A stretch of 8,174 nucleotides of DNA from Parachlamydiaceae bacterium (GTDB lineage Bacteria; Chlamydiota; Chlamydiia; Chlamydiales; Parachlamydiaceae): NCBI GenBank assembly GCA_013698165.1, contig JACCVN010000032.1:1-8174 (forward strand), read 5' to 3'. This document shows positions 6,976 through 8,174 of this stretch, one piece after another. Position 1 is the stretch's first letter. Each line of letters starts with the position of its first letter. The translations under genes were made by a program, and so were the position numbers. Under the pieces are notes generated by a model, which was given only the letters and a program-made list of their open reading frames with translations, ran no database searches and was not told the DNA's origin.

Positions 6976-6979
6976 AAGG
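6976..6979 (+). promoter_or_regulatory. Ribosome binding site supporting the TTG start of plsX
   Basis: AAGG lies 7 bases before TTG at 6987. A stop codon TAA at 6975-6977 is in the plsX frame, so no earlier start is possible. The TTG also begins the conserved N-terminus. Together these fix the start. Confidence 0.75.
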
Positions 6980-6986
6980 CTACGCT

Positions 6987-8012
6987 TTGCGCATTGGCAT
7001 CGATCTTATGGGGGGGGATAATTCCCCCGAATTGCTCTTTGAAGCTGTTTTACTTGCTGTAGAACAATACCCCCCAACCCATACTTTTATTCTTTTGGCA
7101 ACTCAACAAGTCGTCGACAACCTGCATGTGCAATTTATCGCATGTCTGGCTGTCAAATCAACCGCACGTATAGAATTTCATACTGTCGATGATGTTATCA
7201 CTATGTCAGATGAACCTCTGTCGGCCGTGCGTGTAAAAAAATCAGCTTCTGTCAATGTCGGCATGCGCATGCTTAAAAAGCACCATCTTGATGCTTTTAT
7301 TTCCAGTGGAAATACTGGCGCAATCATCGCTGCCGCCACCCTGTTATTGCCTATGCTACCCGGAATTACCCGTCCGGCACTCTTGGCAACTCTACCAACT
7401 AAAAAAAAGCCTATCGCAATTATAGACATCGGCGGCAATCTCTATTGCAAGGCGAACAATCTTGTTCAATTTGCTCAAATGGCTGCAGTATATCAACGTT
7501 GTCGGGATGGCGTGCTTTGCCCCAAAATCGGATTGCTAAATATCGGCGTTGAATCGAAGAAAGGGACCAAAGAACTGCGCCAGGCCTACCAACTCCTCCA
7601 AGAACTTAGCATGCGCAAAGTAGGTCAAGAAGGCTTTTCCATGAAATTTATTGGAAATATCGAGGCCCGTGAGATCTTTGATGGAAAAGTCGATGTCTTG
7701 GTCACAGATGGATTCACAGGAAACATCCTGCTGAAAACAACTGAAGGGGCCGCAGCATTTATCATTGATCAACTTGAAACAAGCGTAAAAAATCGGTCCT
7801 CTAAAATCTTTGTCAATGGTGAGAAAGAAAAGCTCCTTAAAAAATTTGACTATAGTGAATATCCCGGCGCTATTCTCTGCGGAGTGGATGGTCTAGTCAT
7901 CAAGTGCCATGGCAATGCAACCCCTCGTGCTCTATATCACAGCATTATTGGCGCAATAGGCTTGGTCGAAAGAGGTCTTGTCAAAAAAATCAAAGCCTCA
8001 CTTATAAGCTAG
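6987..8012 (+). CDS. plsX: Phosphate acyltransferase PlsX (acyl-ACP:phosphate transacylase)
   Basis: PlsX converts acyl-ACP and phosphate into acyl-phosphate, the acyl donor for PlsY, and acts as a peripheral membrane enzyme linking fatty-acid and phospholipid synthesis. The 341-residue product is family length. Motifs in order are MRIGIDLMGGDN (1-12), SSGNTGAIIAAA (106-117), GLLNIG (182-187), FIGNIEAREIFDG (221-233) and VTDGFTGNILLKT (239-251), plus GVDGLVIKCHGNA (299-311). The usual DVGAN-D segment is changed to DIGGNLYCK (147-155), with Gly for Ala and Tyr for the common Asp. Translation begins at TTG. A run of eight G (7010-7017) encodes part of the conserved MGGD motif. The gene closes the yceD-rpmF-plsX cluster. 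No fab genes follow within the window; in Chlamydia, from memory, the next gene is pmpD, whereas here a repeat region follows. Confidence 0.96.
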   Translation: MRIGIDLMGGDNSPELLFEAVLLAVEQYPPTHTFILLATQQVVDNLHVQFIACLAVKSTARIEFHTVDDVITMSDEPLSAVRVKKSASVNVGMRMLKKHHLDAFISSGNTGAIIAAATLLLPMLPGITRPALLATLPTKKKPIAIIDIGGNLYCKANNLVQFAQMAAVYQRCRDGVLCPKIGLLNIGVESKKGTKELRQAYQLLQELSMRKVGQEGFSMKFIGNIEAREIFDGKVDVLVTDGFTGNILLKTTEGAAAFIIDQLETSVKNRSSKIFVNGEKEKLLKKFDYSEYPGAILCGVDGLVIKCHGNATPRALYHSIIGAIGLVERGLVKKIKASLIS

Positions 8013-8059
8013 ACTATTTTTGAGAAGCTACTTTCAGGTGGTAAACAATTATAGCTGGT

Positions 8060-8083
8060 GATCTAGCCTCGAATGAGGCGATC
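8060..8083. repeat. Palindrome 1 (copy A of the TAGCCTCGAATGAGGC repeat)
   Basis: The 16-bp core TAGCCTCGAATGAGGC (8064-8079) forms a GCCTC/GAGGC stem with a GAAT loop, and is flanked by GATC on both sides (8060-8063 and 8080-8083), which can extend the stem across a TA bulge. An identical core recurs 38 bp downstream. Confidence 0.75.
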
Positions 8084-8090
8084 TGTGTAA

Positions 8091-8129
8091 AGCCCATAGT
8101 GTAGCCTCGAATGAGGCAAACTATGGGTT
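8091..8129. repeat. Palindrome 2 (copy B), long two-step hairpin
   Basis: The outer stem CCCATAG (8093-8099) / CTATGGG (8121-8127) pairs perfectly and can extend by a G-T and an A-T pair to 8091/8129. Inside it, across a TGTA/AAA internal loop, sits the second copy of TAGCCTCGAATGAGGC (core 8102-8117), whose GCCTC/GAGGC stem is 8104-8108/8113-8117. There is no T-run on the plus-strand side, so a simple terminator for plsX is unlikely, though the structure could protect the 3' end of the transcript. Confidence 0.8.
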
Positions 8130-8140
8130 GGATAATAAAA

Positions 8141-8170
8141 TACGTAAGTCCCGCAGGGGCGGCTTATGTA
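8141..8170. repeat. Palindrome 3, GC-rich-centred hairpin
   Basis: TACGTAAG (8141-8148) pairs with CTTATGTA (8163-8170) over 8 bp with one G-T pair, and the interior CCC (8150-8152) / GGG (8156-8158) can form a small GC-rich hairpin. Its core differs from copies A and B, but the spacing and style suggest it belongs to the same composite repeat, which may continue past the window edge. Confidence 0.6.
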
Positions 8171-8174
8171 ACTC

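Noticed and set aside
8060..8170. Palindromes as a tRNA or other known structured RNA gene
   Set aside because: No cloverleaf, T-loop or anticodon arrangement can be drawn on either strand; the stems are independent hairpins.
8055..8174. Palindrome cluster as a CRISPR array
   Set aside because: Only two identical 16-bp units exist, each self-complementary with different paired flanks. There is no regular spacer length and no cas gene in the window.

Overview
The window reads as ordinary chromosome of a member of the Chlamydiae, most likely an environmental (Parachlamydiales-type) lineage. The main reason is the gene set and order: a plant-plastid-type glycerol-3-phosphate acyltransferase (plsB) behind an RNase E/G gene, divergent from a YceD-like gene, rpmF and plsX. 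From memory this matches Chlamydia trachomatis CT807-CT811 (plsB, cafA, hypothetical, rl32, plsX). The intermediate-to-low base composition and mostly weak ribosome binding sites are compatible but not diagnostic, and a species cannot be named.

Layout. Positions 1-3417 (+) hold a three-gene ABC-2 efflux operon: the 3' part of a two-ATPase-domain protein (YbhF type) followed by two membrane permeases (YbhS and YbhR types). The genes overlap by 8 bp or are 3 bp apart. Positions 3418-3510 are a convergent intergenic gap holding a short 9-bp-period repeat. Positions 3511-6057 (-) hold plsB and the RNase E/G gene, transcribed RNase first with 15 bp between them. Positions 6058-6179 are a divergent control region. 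Positions 6180-8012 (+) hold the conserved yceD-rpmF-plsX cluster. rpmF (58 codons) is short, but its ribosome binding site and four zinc-finger cysteines are unmistakable. plsX starts at a TTG codon fixed by an in-frame stop just upstream. Positions 8013-8174 are non-coding and contain three consecutive hairpin-forming palindromes, two sharing an identical 16-bp core. They look like a mobile or interspersed intergenic repeat cut by the window edge.

How the genes work together. PlsX and PlsB both act at the first step of phospholipid synthesis: acyl-phosphate formation and acylation of glycerol-3-phosphate. YceD and L32 link the cluster to 23S rRNA and 50S assembly, and RNase G is an rRNA/mRNA processing enzyme. 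The block therefore couples ribosome maturation with membrane lipid supply. The Ybh-type exporter is functionally separate and probably an accessory neighbour; its membrane-fusion partner would be expected upstream, outside the window. I found no clear new system. The items most worth a second look are the palindrome cluster at the right end, the pairing of PlsX with a plant-type acyltransferase, and homopolymer runs at the 5' ends of both lipid genes.
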